The position numbers and the translations under genes are program-made. Below the pieces are notes generated by a model. It saw only the letters and a list, made by a program, of their open reading frames with translations, made no database searches and was not told the DNA's origin. From Pirellulaceae bacterium (GTDB taxonomy: Bacteria > Planctomycetota > Planctomycetia > Pirellulales > Pirellulaceae), in NCBI GenBank assembly GCA_028066335.1, contig JALCBQ010000017.1, positions 1-32,001 of the forward strand: DNA of 32,001 nt. Direction: 5' to 3'. This document shows, one piece after another, positions 1 to 6,747 of the stretch (within the stretch, counting starts at the first letter, position 1; each line of letters opens with the position of its first letter).

Positions 1-1
1 C

Positions 2-514
2 CCTAAGTCTATTGGTCGTGTAAGGAGCTTTTTCGGGAATACAGGGGTTTTGGTTCGAACCTATGCCTATATTTTGACCCACGGCCCAGATGGTCTAAAA
101 CGTGTTGCTGAAAATGCGGTCCTTAATGCTAACTATCTTTTGCACAAGGTCAAAGATTTTCTCGAAGTCCCACAAGGCGATCGATGCATGCACGAGTTTG
201 TTGCTTCACCCGTTCAGTATAAGAAAGAGAAAGGGATTACGACAACAGATATAGCGAAACGGCTCCTTGACTATGGTTATCACGCTCCGACGACTTATTT
301 TCCGTTGACAGTACCTGAGGCATTGATGATTGAGCCGACTGAAACAGAGAGCAAAGAGACTCTTGATCATTTCGCCGAAACTCTTAAAACGATATTAGAA
401 GAAGATCCCGAAGTTGTGAAGACGGCACCGCACTCGACGATCATTACCCGTCCTGACGAAGTTACAGCCTCGCGAAAACCAATTACAAAATGGTCGTCTA
501 AAAGCGAGAAGTAA
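2..514 (+). CDS. gcvPB: Glycine dehydrogenase (decarboxylating) subunit 2, C-terminal part (5' end outside window)
   Basis: This is the last 170 residues of the PLP-dependent P-protein beta-type subunit of the glycine cleavage system, which decarboxylates glycine and passes the aminomethyl group to lipoyl-GcvH. The frame is open from base 2, and the segment [12 protein letters not shown] at the very start belongs to the family, so the TTG at 50 is not the real start. Characteristic stretches are [17 protein letters not shown] sequence, VLNANYL and the C-terminal [15 protein letters not shown] and [11 protein letters not shown] motifs. The PLP lysine lies upstream of the window. The presence of a separate subunit 2 implies a split GcvPA/GcvPB enzyme, with gcvPA expected just upstream. 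The lipoate/octanoate ligase follows after 7 bases, so the two are probably co-transcribed. The identification is firm. Confidence 0.95.
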   Translation, partial: PKSIGRVRSFFGNTGVLVRTYAYILTHGPDGLKRVAENAVLNANYLLHKVKDFLEVPQGDRCMHEFVASPVQYKKEKGITTTDIAKRLLDYGYHAPTTYFPLTVPEALMIEPTETESKETLDHFAETLKTILEEDPEVVKTAPHSTIITRPDEVTASRKPITKWSSKSEK

Positions 515-521
515 AACACGA

Positions 522-1289
522 ATGGCTCTAATTCGGTTGCTAATTGACCACCCGCAGGATGGCGCCTGGAATATGGCCGTCGATGAATCAATCCTTCATT
601 TCGCTTCGGAAAAAAAGCTCGCAACACTTCGGTTTTACCAATGGAAAAAACCGACTGTCTCTTTGGGATATTTCCAAAAGAGCGATGATCTCAATGATTT
701 CCAGATGTTAAGCGATGTTGATCTTGTCCGACGAATGACTGGGGGTGGCGCCATTGTTCACCACCATGAGCTCACCTATAGTTTTGTTACGCCGATTACC
801 GATCGACTTCATCACAACAACTATGCCCTCTACCAAAAATTTCACCAAGGCCTTATTGAAGTATTAAATCAGTGGGATATTTTGGCCCATCTTTATGACA
901 ACCCTCATTCTGACGAAAAAGGTCTCTCTAAGGCAGAACCCAAAAGAGCGGAGCCATTTCTCTGTTTCGAGCGGCGTAGTGAAGGCGATTTAATAATTGG
1001 TCAAAAAAAAGTGACTGGCTCGGCACAACGTCGACACAAAAACGCTATCTTGCAACATGGAAGTATTTTGCTCGAAACTTCACCTCTTACAAAACATCTC
1101 ACTGCTATTAACGAACTTCAACCGAACCACGTGGAACAAGAAAAATTACTTTCGCTCTTTCTGCAAAAATTGAGCGATTCACTCGGAGGAGAGTTTCAGC
1201 AAGGTGAACTAACCGAGAAAGAGATCGACCTGGCCCATCAAATAAAAAAAGAAAGGTACGACAATCCGAGTTGGACATATAAGCGATGA
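522..1289 (+). CDS. Biotin/lipoate A/B ligase family protein, LipM-like octanoyl/lipoyl transferase
   Basis: This 255-residue protein belongs to the lipoate ligase/octanoyltransferase family, which attaches octanoyl or lipoyl groups to the lysine of GcvH and 2-oxoacid dehydrogenase E2 domains. Visible motifs are RRMTGGGAIVHH (residues 70-81), the acyl-binding lysine K163 in KVTGSAQRR, and ILQHGSILL near residue 180. It lacks the C-terminal accessory domain of E. coli LplA. A cysteine at residue 148 (LCFER), about 15 residues before the lysine, sits where B. subtilis LipM has its catalytic cysteine, so an octanoyl-ACP:GcvH transferase role is more likely than an ATP-dependent lipoate ligase. 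That assignment is inference from motif spacing. It directly follows gcvPB, consistent with servicing the glycine cleavage system. The ATG at 522 is 7 bases after the upstream stop. Confidence 0.85.
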   Translation: MALIRLLIDHPQDGAWNMAVDESILHFASEKKLATLRFYQWKKPTVSLGYFQKSDDLNDFQMLSDVDLVRRMTGGGAIVHHHELTYSFVTPITDRLHHNNYALYQKFHQGLIEVLNQWDILAHLYDNPHSDEKGLSKAEPKRAEPFLCFERRSEGDLIIGQKKVTGSAQRRHKNAILQHGSILLETSPLTKHLTAINELQPNHVEQEKLLSLFLQKLSDSLGGEFQQGELTEKEIDLAHQIKKERYDNPSWTYKR

Positions 1290-2096
1290 GGGAGTCATTT
1301 CATCAAAAGTTATTGATATCTGGTCTCTAGAGACGTAAAATTACCATACTTCAAAAAAAGTTCCTTTTTTTTGGAACTATTGCAGAAATATTCATGGTAT
1401 TTATGTCTCTTTTTTTTTAAGATGGAACTGGTTTGTGAGTTAGTTCACACTTATCTACAACACCACTAGCATGGCTAAGGGTGTGAAACGCAGCAGACAA
1501 GAGGCAACCGTTTTTAGATTCGCCGTTTTGTGATCGTTTCCTTGTCTACGTTACCGTTTTTTACACATGTTTTTTGTGTCCGTTTTGTCCCTTCTATTAC
1601 AGAGAGAAGCTGGTGCAACGGTTTTGGTAACGCAGGCTTTTTGCTCACCTCTTAATTAGACAACACTTTTACTCGGGCTTAGGAACACACAGTTGTGTGT
1701 TGATATCACCTACATTAATCTGAATCTGTGATTTTTTGTAGTCGATATAGCTCCTGTAATTTTAGCTTCTTTTCAAAAGCACTTTTCTTCAAACATCATT
1801 TGAAACAGTAACAATGCTCTTAGTGCAACGTTTATCTTTTAGATAAATCTGGTGTAAGAGTTTGTCCACTGGCATCGGTTGCAGTTTTTTGAAAGTTACC
1901 AACACATGAGGCTTGTGTTGTTTATCCGACGGTAGGATAAATAGGAAACCGAGAGTACAAGACGATCGCTTAGCAAAGGCTGAGGTATTTAGACCATACA
2001 AAAACACTAGACAAGAGCTTTGGCCTTGGAGCTAGATACCTAAACACTTTCAGATTTATGGTTTTCGAGGTTTGTTGTTTTTTAGGACAACTAGAT
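1290..2096. other. Long AT-rich intergenic region full of inverted repeats
   Basis: No convincing protein gene lies in this roughly 800-base gap. It holds several perfect inverted repeats: GTCTCTAGAGAC at 1323-1334; AGTTCC/GGAACT around a T8 loop at 1359-1378; AACACACA-GT-TGTGTGTT at 1684-1701; TTTATCT/AGATAAA with a 3-base loop at 1831-1847; and TTTATCC/GGATAAA with a 7-base loop at 1921-1941. CGTTACC at 1549-1555 can pair with GGTAACG at 1626-1632. The density of dyads suggests regulatory DNA or one or more structured transcripts, but neither is proven. A 72-codon minus-strand ORF here (1789-2007) starts with GTG, has no ribosome binding site and resembles nothing I know. Confidence 0.4.
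1684..1890 (+). ncRNA. Candidate structured RNA ending in a terminator-like stem and T-run
   Basis: This is a weak candidate. The stretch starts with the palindrome at 1684-1701 and ends with an outer stem TGCAAC (1824-1829) pairing with GTTGCA (1878-1883), followed by G and a run of six T (1885-1890), as at a rho-independent end. The outer stem encloses the TTTATCT/AGATAAA hairpin (1831-1847), giving a branched fold. No known RNA family (tmRNA, SRP, RNase P, 6S, common riboswitches) was recognised. The boundaries are guesses; the 5' end in particular is unknown. Confidence 0.2.
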
Positions 2097-2729
2097 ATGC
2101 AAGTGAAGTTAAAAGTTATGCAGGGAGTGCATACAGGCAAGGAAATTGCTATCGTCGAACGTTATTTCCTAATTGGACGAGAAGAGAGCTGTCATCTTCG
2201 ACCGCAAAGTGAGACCGTTAGCCGAAAACATTGCGCCATTTCAATATCAGAAGAAGGTATTTATGTCGAAGAATTCGGCAGTAAAAACGGTACTTTTGTC
2301 AATGAAAAGCGGGTCTCAGGGAAACAACTTCTTAAGACGGGTGATTCGCTCCGTGTCGGCCCACTTCACTTTGAAGTTTTGATCGATCATGCCGTTAATG
2401 CTCCGAAAAAATCAGCGGTCAAAAACATTAAAGAGGCTGCCTCCCGAACGGTCCAAAAAGCTAGCTCAGACAATGAGAGTACTGTCGATCAAGATGCAAC
2501 CATGTGGCTTCAAGAGAGCCCTGAAGAGCTAGCTTCTCCAATGTCAGAGACCCGCCACTTTGTCTTAGATGATACAGACAAACACCCTAAAAGGGAAAAT
2601 CTTGCCGATCAAGAGACGAAAGAGGAACAACCTCCCAAGCCCAAGCTTGGGAAAATTTCGAAATCCAAGGCGCCCAACACCCAGGAAGCGGCCGAAGATA
2701 CACTTCGAAAAATGCTCAACCGCCGTTAA
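2097..2729 (+). CDS. FHA-domain protein
   Basis: This protein of about 210 residues has an N-terminal forkhead-associated domain (residues about 1-98) that binds phosphothreonine peptides. The signature residues are present: G27-R28, S42-R43 with H45, and N64-G65-T66. The rest (100-210) is a hydrophilic, probably disordered tail rich in Lys, Glu, Pro and Ser, ending in a short basic helix with LRKMLNRR. There is no membrane segment, so it is probably cytoplasmic. I chose the ATG at 2097, preceded by AGGA at a suitable distance and starting the first beta strand; an upstream ATG at 2058 would add 13 hydrophobic residues without family support. No Ser/Thr kinase is adjacent, so its partner is unknown. 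It stands alone between two long gaps. Confidence 0.85.
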   Translation: MQVKLKVMQGVHTGKEIAIVERYFLIGREESCHLRPQSETVSRKHCAISISEEGIYVEEFGSKNGTFVNEKRVSGKQLLKTGDSLRVGPLHFEVLIDHAVNAPKKSAVKNIKEAASRTVQKASSDNESTVDQDATMWLQESPEELASPMSETRHFVLDDTDKHPKRENLADQETKEEQPPKPKLGKISKSKAPNTQEAAEDTLRKMLNRR

Positions 2730-3281
2730 CTTTCTCCTCGATATGGCAAGATGGTGAATCAATAAGGGAAGCCTGACTCTCTCACTTCTTGGCCCTTTTT
2801 GAGTTAATTTTTCCAATCAGGGTACGGCTACTCCTGGATTTACATTTGTTGCTGCCTTAGTTAGCCTGTTTTTGTGCATCTCTCTACTGATGCCCGCCAG
2901 CTACCTTTCTGAAATTATTTGAAGTCCGCGGCCCCTTTATGGGGTCGACCATCCTTTCCAAATACTTCTTCATCGACCAGATTCTCTTATTTTGGTCTTT
3001 TCTCTATAATTTCGAGACCAATTGCAGATATTTTGCATCTTATTCTTCTTATGAGATAAAGTAACTCTTTTTCCTTCTCTTAGATTTTTATTAGGTTATG
3101 TTACCAATTCCTTTAAAAGGAGTAATATTCTCCTTTCTTTTGAGAAATTTTGCCGAATACTCTGGCAAAAATTCAGAAGAAGCAAGGGACTGAAACCAAG
3201 TATTTTTCTTTTTTTCATTTTCCAATGAAACTGGGCTCCATTTAAAATAGTAATAATATCTGTCTACATGGGGATTGTCGA
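2730..3281. other. Intergenic region upstream of the sigma factor gene
   Basis: I see no credible gene in this gap of about 550 bases. It contains a short GC hairpin (GGCCCC/GGGGTC, 2930-2946, with one G-U pair) and a 7-bp inverted repeat TTGGTCT/AGACCAA (2992-2998 with 3015-3021). The promoter of the downstream sigma gene must lie here if that gene is autoregulated, but I cannot identify its -35/-10 elements by eye. A 66-codon antisense ORF (3091-3291) has a TTG start overlapping the sigma start and looks spurious. Confidence 0.4.
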
Positions 3282-3836
3282 TTGTTAACAAATCAAGAGT
3301 TAGTTCAGCGCTGCCTCTCAGGGGAGCAACTGGCTATGGATCAGTTGTTGGACCGATTTCGCGAACGGGTCTATCGTTTGTGTCTGCGCATGCTTGGGCA
3401 ACACCAAGATGCCGAAGATATGGCACAAGAGACTTTTGTCCGTGCGTTTCGTAGCCTACATACCTGGGATAGTGGTCGTGAGTTCGAGCCTTGGCTGTTG
3501 ACGATTGCGGGGAACCGGTGTCGGACGCACATCACGAGTCGTGGAAGAAGACCAATTCCCCACGAGTTCGTAGAAGATGTCGCCGATAAAACGATTAGCT
3601 GGGAAGAACGTAACAGTATCTCCGAAGAGGTACGACTTGCGTTTTCTCGACTAAAACCACATCTCCATCAGGCTTTTACGTTGTTTCACGAAGAACAACT
3701 AAGCTATCAAGAAATTGCTTCAGTCATGAACTGTCCGCTAGGCACTGTAAAAACATGGGTCTACCGTGCTCGCCGCGACTTGATTGAGCATTTGCAAAAA
3801 AGAGGAGTCTATCAAGGTGAACAAAATATCGTGTGA
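3282..3836 (+). CDS. ECF-type RNA polymerase sigma factor
   Basis: This 184-residue extracytoplasmic-function sigma factor redirects RNA polymerase to a dedicated promoter set. Region 2 spans about residues 20-85, with the typical DAEDMAQETFVRAFRSL and EFEPWLLTIAGNRC segments; region 4 spans about 120-172, with LSYQEIASVMNCPLGTVKTWVYRARRDL reading as the helix-turn-helix (positions about 144-171). The TTG at 3282 is the only reasonable start: the frame is closed upstream at 3243, and the nearby ATG at 3268 hits a stop after six codons. The gene overlaps the following anti-sigma gene by 20 bases, a usual sign of co-regulated sigma/anti-sigma pairs. Target genes are unknown. The length fits the ECF family. 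Confidence 0.92.
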   Translation: MLTNQELVQRCLSGEQLAMDQLLDRFRERVYRLCLRMLGQHQDAEDMAQETFVRAFRSLHTWDSGREFEPWLLTIAGNRCRTHITSRGRRPIPHEFVEDVADKTISWEERNSISEEVRLAFSRLKPHLHQAFTLFHEEQLSYQEIASVMNCPLGTVKTWVYRARRDLIEHLQKRGVYQGEQNIV

Positions 3837-4686
3837 ACAGTTCAATGAGCGGATTCACTATCTCCTAGATAGCAGAAACCCCGCCGAAAAAGTAAACCTC
3901 TCCAAGGGTTCTAGCCATGAAGAGTACTCTCTTGCCCCCCCCTCTTTCAAGGAACCAATTTTTGATGACCAACCTCTGAGTGCTGACCCTATATTACAAC
4001 AACACTCGTTTAACTGCAGCGAGTGCCAAGAGACACTCTTTCTATATAGCCACCTTTTTGACGACCTTCTCAACACAGAACTTTCTCATTCGCGAACGAC
4101 TTTAACCAATCCTTCTCCATCTACCCCAGAATTCAACCACAAGGTCCTTAAACAACTTTCTCTCTCTAACGGTATAGATTCTCTCAATACAGATAGCCAG
4201 CACATTCCCTCCTATTCCCCCCACACATTGCGATCACAATCAACTTTATGGCAAGAGCTTTCGTGGAAAGAGGTTGCGACTATCTTGACTTCGCTGGCTG
4301 CCATTTTTCTTGTTGCTCTTCTCCCTTTTTGGTCTCATCAGGACGAGGGAAGAAAGCTAGCCCAAAAGATGAGCCCAGTACGAAACTCTGCTTCTGAAAA
4401 TAGCTCGACTACCGACGAAGCTAAACCCTCAAGTCCGTGGCAAGGGTATGTCATGAATTCCCTACCCGTAGTTACTGAAAATTTTAGCCTCGACAATCCA
4501 CATATTCAAAAGCCTGTTGCAAATATTGCCAGCACCCTCCGGCCAGTCGCCTCTCCATTTGGCTCAGCTTTTGGCTATATTTTCAAACCATTTCGTGGGA
4601 AAATCGACAAAAAGATCAAACCAGTAGAAAAAAATGACCATTCATACTTCTACCAATTAAACTTTTCGAATCAGAGGATTGTCTAG
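3817..4686 (+). CDS. Membrane-anchored zinc-type (ZAS) anti-sigma factor
   Basis: This 289-residue protein probably holds the preceding ECF sigma factor inactive at the membrane. It begins with a cytoplasmic part carrying C6 and an H63-x3-C67-x2-C70 motif, the zinc-binding signature of ZAS anti-sigma domains, followed by QETLFLYSHL. One hydrophobic helix (residues about 153-172) is followed by about 115 extracytoplasmic residues rich in Ser, Pro and Asn with no recognised domain. I chose the GTG at 3817, preceded by AGAGGAG about 9 bases upstream; a TTG at 3784 would give a longer overlap. Between C6 and H63 lies an unusually long linker, and a run of eight C (3935-3942) lies within it. The role is strong by position and motif; the sensed signal is unknown. 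Confidence 0.82.
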   Translation: MNKISCEQFNERIHYLLDSRNPAEKVNLSKGSSHEEYSLAPPSFKEPIFDDQPLSADPILQQHSFNCSECQETLFLYSHLFDDLLNTELSHSRTTLTNPSPSTPEFNHKVLKQLSLSNGIDSLNTDSQHIPSYSPHTLRSQSTLWQELSWKEVATILTSLAAIFLVALLPFWSHQDEGRKLAQKMSPVRNSASENSSTTDEAKPSSPWQGYVMNSLPVVTENFSLDNPHIQKPVANIASTLRPVASPFGSAFGYIFKPFRGKIDKKIKPVEKNDHSYFYQLNFSNQRIV

Positions 4687-4699
4687 GACGGCACACATT

Positions 4700-4816
4700 A
4701 TTAGAAGGTGATATTCGCGGAGCATCTAAAAGATGCCTGCAAGAAACAGGGCGTAGTTACCACGCTTGCCGACTAAATCTAAATCAAAAACCGACCAATA
4801 AAACAGTCGGCTTTTT
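4700..4816 (+). ncRNA. Candidate structured RNA or attenuator-like leader
   Basis: A succession of small stems, GCATCT/AGATGC, CCTG/CAGG and GCGT/ACGC, is followed by an intrinsic terminator. GTCGGC (4806-4811) of the terminator can pair either with the adjacent CCGAC (4791-4795) or with the upstream GCCGAC (4768-4773), giving two exclusive folds as in attenuators. It lies 3' of the anti-sigma gene, so it could be only a structured 3' untranslated region. No known riboswitch consensus was recognised. Confidence 0.25.
4791..4816 (+). terminator. Rho-independent terminator after the sigma/anti-sigma pair
   Basis: CCGAC (4791-4795) and GTCGG (4806-4810) form a 5-bp GC stem with a 10-base loop, flanked by A5 on the 5' side and followed by C and five T. 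It ends about 130 bases beyond the anti-sigma stop codon. Confidence 0.6.
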
Positions 4817-5084
4817 CTACATCTTTTCACCCGAATGTCTGCCAGATATTGCTCCCTTCTGGTTGCTCTCATGCCTGTTAGCTAGTTCTGGTGTCACCCC
4901 CCTCTGCTGCAAAGGATGAAGGGCCGTTCTATTTCCGAGGCCCCACTCCAGTAATTGCAGCCATCTCTTTTACCCGATCCCTACAAACCGGAAATACCGG
5001 AAATACCAGATATTTTCTGCAGCCTTTCTATTTTACCAGATAGAACACCGAAAACTACACTTAGGTGGTTAAAGGAGTAACCTA

Positions 5085-5171
5085 ATGAATCTTTCCGGTT
5101 TACCCACTCTGCGGACTCAATCCACCGCAAACTTACAGATAGGAACACAATATGGCCTCAAAAAATCCTGA
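5085..5171 (+). CDS. Possible 28-residue leader peptide
   Basis: A short ORF with ATG at 5085 is preceded by an excellent ribosome binding site (AAAGGAG, 5071-5077) at good spacing, better than most annotated starts in this window. It encodes 28 residues beginning [12 protein letters not shown] and ends with TGA at 5169-5171, overlapping the first 20 bases of the following 117-residue gene in another frame. This arrangement suggests translational coupling or a regulatory leader. The peptide has no recognisable domain, no regulatory run of a single amino acid and no signal sequence. Without conservation data it remains tentative. Confidence 0.35.
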   Translation: MNLSGLPTLRTQSTANLQIGTQYGLKKS

Positions 5172-5505
5172 AGTCTCCGTCGATCGTCGTAATAAAAAGC
5201 AAGAACGTCGTCAAAACGACCTCCCAGTTGAAAATGACCGCCGTAAAGTCCAGCGCCGACGGCAAATCGACCCAACGACTTGTGAACGAGATTACAACGA
5301 TGCAGAAATCGAATTTATGCAAACACTCGATGCATATAAACGCAAAAGTGGCCGAATGTTCCCAACCTGTAGTGAAATACTAGAAGTTCTCTACTCTCTC
5401 GGCTATCGTCAACTCGATCAAGAAAGTCTTGCGGATTTTCCCATTCCAGGAAAAAGTGAAGAGGCCAAAACCGACGAGGAAGATCTCAAGGACGAAGAAG
5501 AGTAG
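5152..5505 (+). CDS. Small charged protein of unknown function, planctomycete-like
   Basis: The 117-residue product has three zones: a very basic N-terminus (residues 1-40, many Arg/Lys pairs), a compact central part (about 45-92) with [20 protein letters not shown] and a motif [21 protein letters not shown], and an acidic tail (96-117) rich in Glu and Asp. From memory the central motif recurs in conserved hypothetical proteins of planctomycetes, but no function is known to me. The charge asymmetry suggests binding to nucleic acid or to another protein. The start at 5152 has AGGA 9-13 bases upstream. A strong hairpin follows the stop, so the gene is probably expressed alone or with the short upstream ORF. 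Confidence 0.8.
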   Translation: MASKNPEVSVDRRNKKQERRQNDLPVENDRRKVQRRRQIDPTTCERDYNDAEIEFMQTLDAYKRKSGRMFPTCSEILEVLYSLGYRQLDQESLADFPIPGKSEEAKTDEEDLKDEEE

Positions 5506-5525
5506 AAATTGTAACGCTCTAAAAA

Positions 5526-5562
5526 ACAAAGGCACACGTAATGACTATACGTGTGCCTTTGT
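5526..5562. terminator. Strong hairpin terminator, 15-bp perfect stem
   Basis: Bases 5526-5540 pair perfectly with 5548-5562 around a 7-base loop (ATGACTA). The stem is flanked by A-rich sequence on the left, so the T-run is better on the minus strand, but its position 20 bases after the stop of the 117-residue gene indicates it terminates plus-strand transcription. Confidence 0.7.
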
Positions 5563-5683
5563 TCGTGAATAAAAGGGCTTACCCTTTCATAAAGGCGCAA
5601 AACCGGTATTGCACGAGATTGAAAAAACTACTATCTTCTGGCCACTTTCAATCACCACTTTCCCCGGAACTTTTAAAAACTGA

Positions 5684-6448
5684 ATGTTAGCCATGAAACA
5701 TCAGGACTCGACCAAGCTACAATCACCTTCTTTTTTGGTATCATTCTTTTTCCTTACGGCACTCCTTTGTTTAGGCAGCGGGTGTCATATGGCAAACTAT
5801 GGCCAAAACATGTCGGGCGTTCGTGCCTACCAAGAAGGCCAACCGCAAGTCGCCTTGCACCACTTTCAGCAAGTCCTTGCCAGCGACCCCAATAACGCTG
5901 ACGCCTACTATAACATGGCTGCAACATACCATACTTTGGGAAAAAGCAGCAAAGACCAAACCCTTTTTCAACAAGCCGAATCCCTCTACAACCGCTGCCT
6001 TGATATCGACAATGACCATATCGAAGCCAACCGGGGCCTCTCAGTCCTCTTAGCTGAAACCAATCGTTCTGACAAAGCATTCAATCTCTTGAAAAACTGG
6101 GCAATTAGTAGTCCCCAAAAATCGGACCCTCTTGTCGAATTAGCCCGCCTTTACCAAGAGTCTGGAAATCAGGAAGCGGCAAAAAACCATCTGGAGCAAG
6201 CCCTTTTTCTAGATGAAACCAACCCCAGAATACACGCCGCTCTTGGCAGCCTACGTGAAAAAGCTGGCGATCCCCAACAGGCACTAGCCAATTACCAACG
6301 CTCCCTACAACTCAATCGATTCCAAGACCAACTCAAAACCAAAGTCGCCATGCTCCAGCAACAACACGGTCTACCTGCTGCCTCATCCAATTTTTCTACG
6401 GGTAGCAACACCAAAATGGTGAACCTCTCAAGCCCTACCTATCGATGA
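5684..6448 (+). CDS. TPR-repeat lipoprotein
   Basis: The 254-residue protein starts with a signal peptide: a short basic part, a hydrophobic core (about residues 14-30) and LGSGC with the cysteine at 34, which fits a lipoprotein cleavage site although the -3 residue is not the usual Leu. The mature part is about five tetratricopeptide repeats (residues 41-215), with typical units such as ALHHFQQVLASDPNNADAYY and AAKNHLEQALFLDETNP. TPR solenoids are protein-binding scaffolds, and in lipoproteins they often assist outer-membrane pilus or secretion assembly; no partner is encoded next to it. ATG at 5684 or at 5693 (MKHQ) are both possible starts. The C-terminal 25 residues are Ser/Asn-rich and unstructured-looking. 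Confidence 0.85.
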   Translation: MLAMKHQDSTKLQSPSFLVSFFFLTALLCLGSGCHMANYGQNMSGVRAYQEGQPQVALHHFQQVLASDPNNADAYYNMAATYHTLGKSSKDQTLFQQAESLYNRCLDIDNDHIEANRGLSVLLAETNRSDKAFNLLKNWAISSPQKSDPLVELARLYQESGNQEAAKNHLEQALFLDETNPRIHAALGSLREKAGDPQQALANYQRSLQLNRFQDQLKTKVAMLQQQHGLPAASSNFSTGSNTKMVNLSSPTYR

Positions 6449-6747
6449 TACATTGAACCCTAAATCCCTTCAAGGAAAGAATAACGCCCCAAGAACGTCT
6501 ACTCATAACCAAGGCCACATTTCCAGATGACGATAGATTCGTAATCTCATGTTTGATTTTAGTGTTTCTCAAGGGCTTCAATCGTTTTGCACTTTCTTCG
6601 CAAAATCCTCTTTTTTTTCGCGAAACCTCCCGTTTGGCACTTCTCCTTGATTACAGAGCTTCTACAATCCATTGCAAGGTTCTAGTGGTGGGCTCTGGAG
6701 AAACCCTATAAATCTGATTCTCTCTTACAATCTTTCACGGAATTTTT
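6449..6747. other. Intergenic region before serC
   Basis: No gene, clear terminator or riboswitch was recognised in this gap of about 300 bases. It should contain the promoter of serC, but I cannot point to convincing -35 and -10 boxes. Confidence 0.35.

Larger units (their letters stand above)
4687..5084. other. Intergenic region with stacked hairpins and short repeats
   Basis: This gap of about 400 bases contains a run of hairpins (4720-4816, listed separately), then AT-rich sequence with two 9-base tandem copies of CCGGAAATA (about 4988-5006) and repeated CCAGATA words near 4838, 5008 and 5036. No protein gene is visible. The second half is probably the promoter region of the small gene at 5152. 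Confidence 0.4.

Noticed and set aside
47..70. TGGTTCGAACC resembling a tRNA T-loop
   Set aside because: It lies within the gcvPB reading frame, and no acceptor or anticodon stem is around it.
1471..1524. 17-codon ORF starting MAKGVKRS
   Set aside because: Too short and without a ribosome binding site to claim as a gene.
1789..2007. 72-codon minus-strand ORF in the first long gap
   Set aside because: GTG start with no ribosome binding site, no recognisable domain, and it overlaps the inverted repeats; probably chance.
3091..3291. 66-codon minus-strand ORF before the sigma gene
   Set aside because: TTG start lying inside the sigma gene start, AT-rich Lys/Phe composition, no family resemblance.
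4980..5010. CCGGAAATA tandem copies as a CRISPR-like or transposon-end repeat
   Set aside because: Only two 9-base copies with no spacer or matching inverted end; simple local duplication.
5754..6080. 108-codon minus-strand ORF
   Set aside because: It is an antisense shadow of the TPR lipoprotein gene, with odd Cys/Arg/Gly composition.
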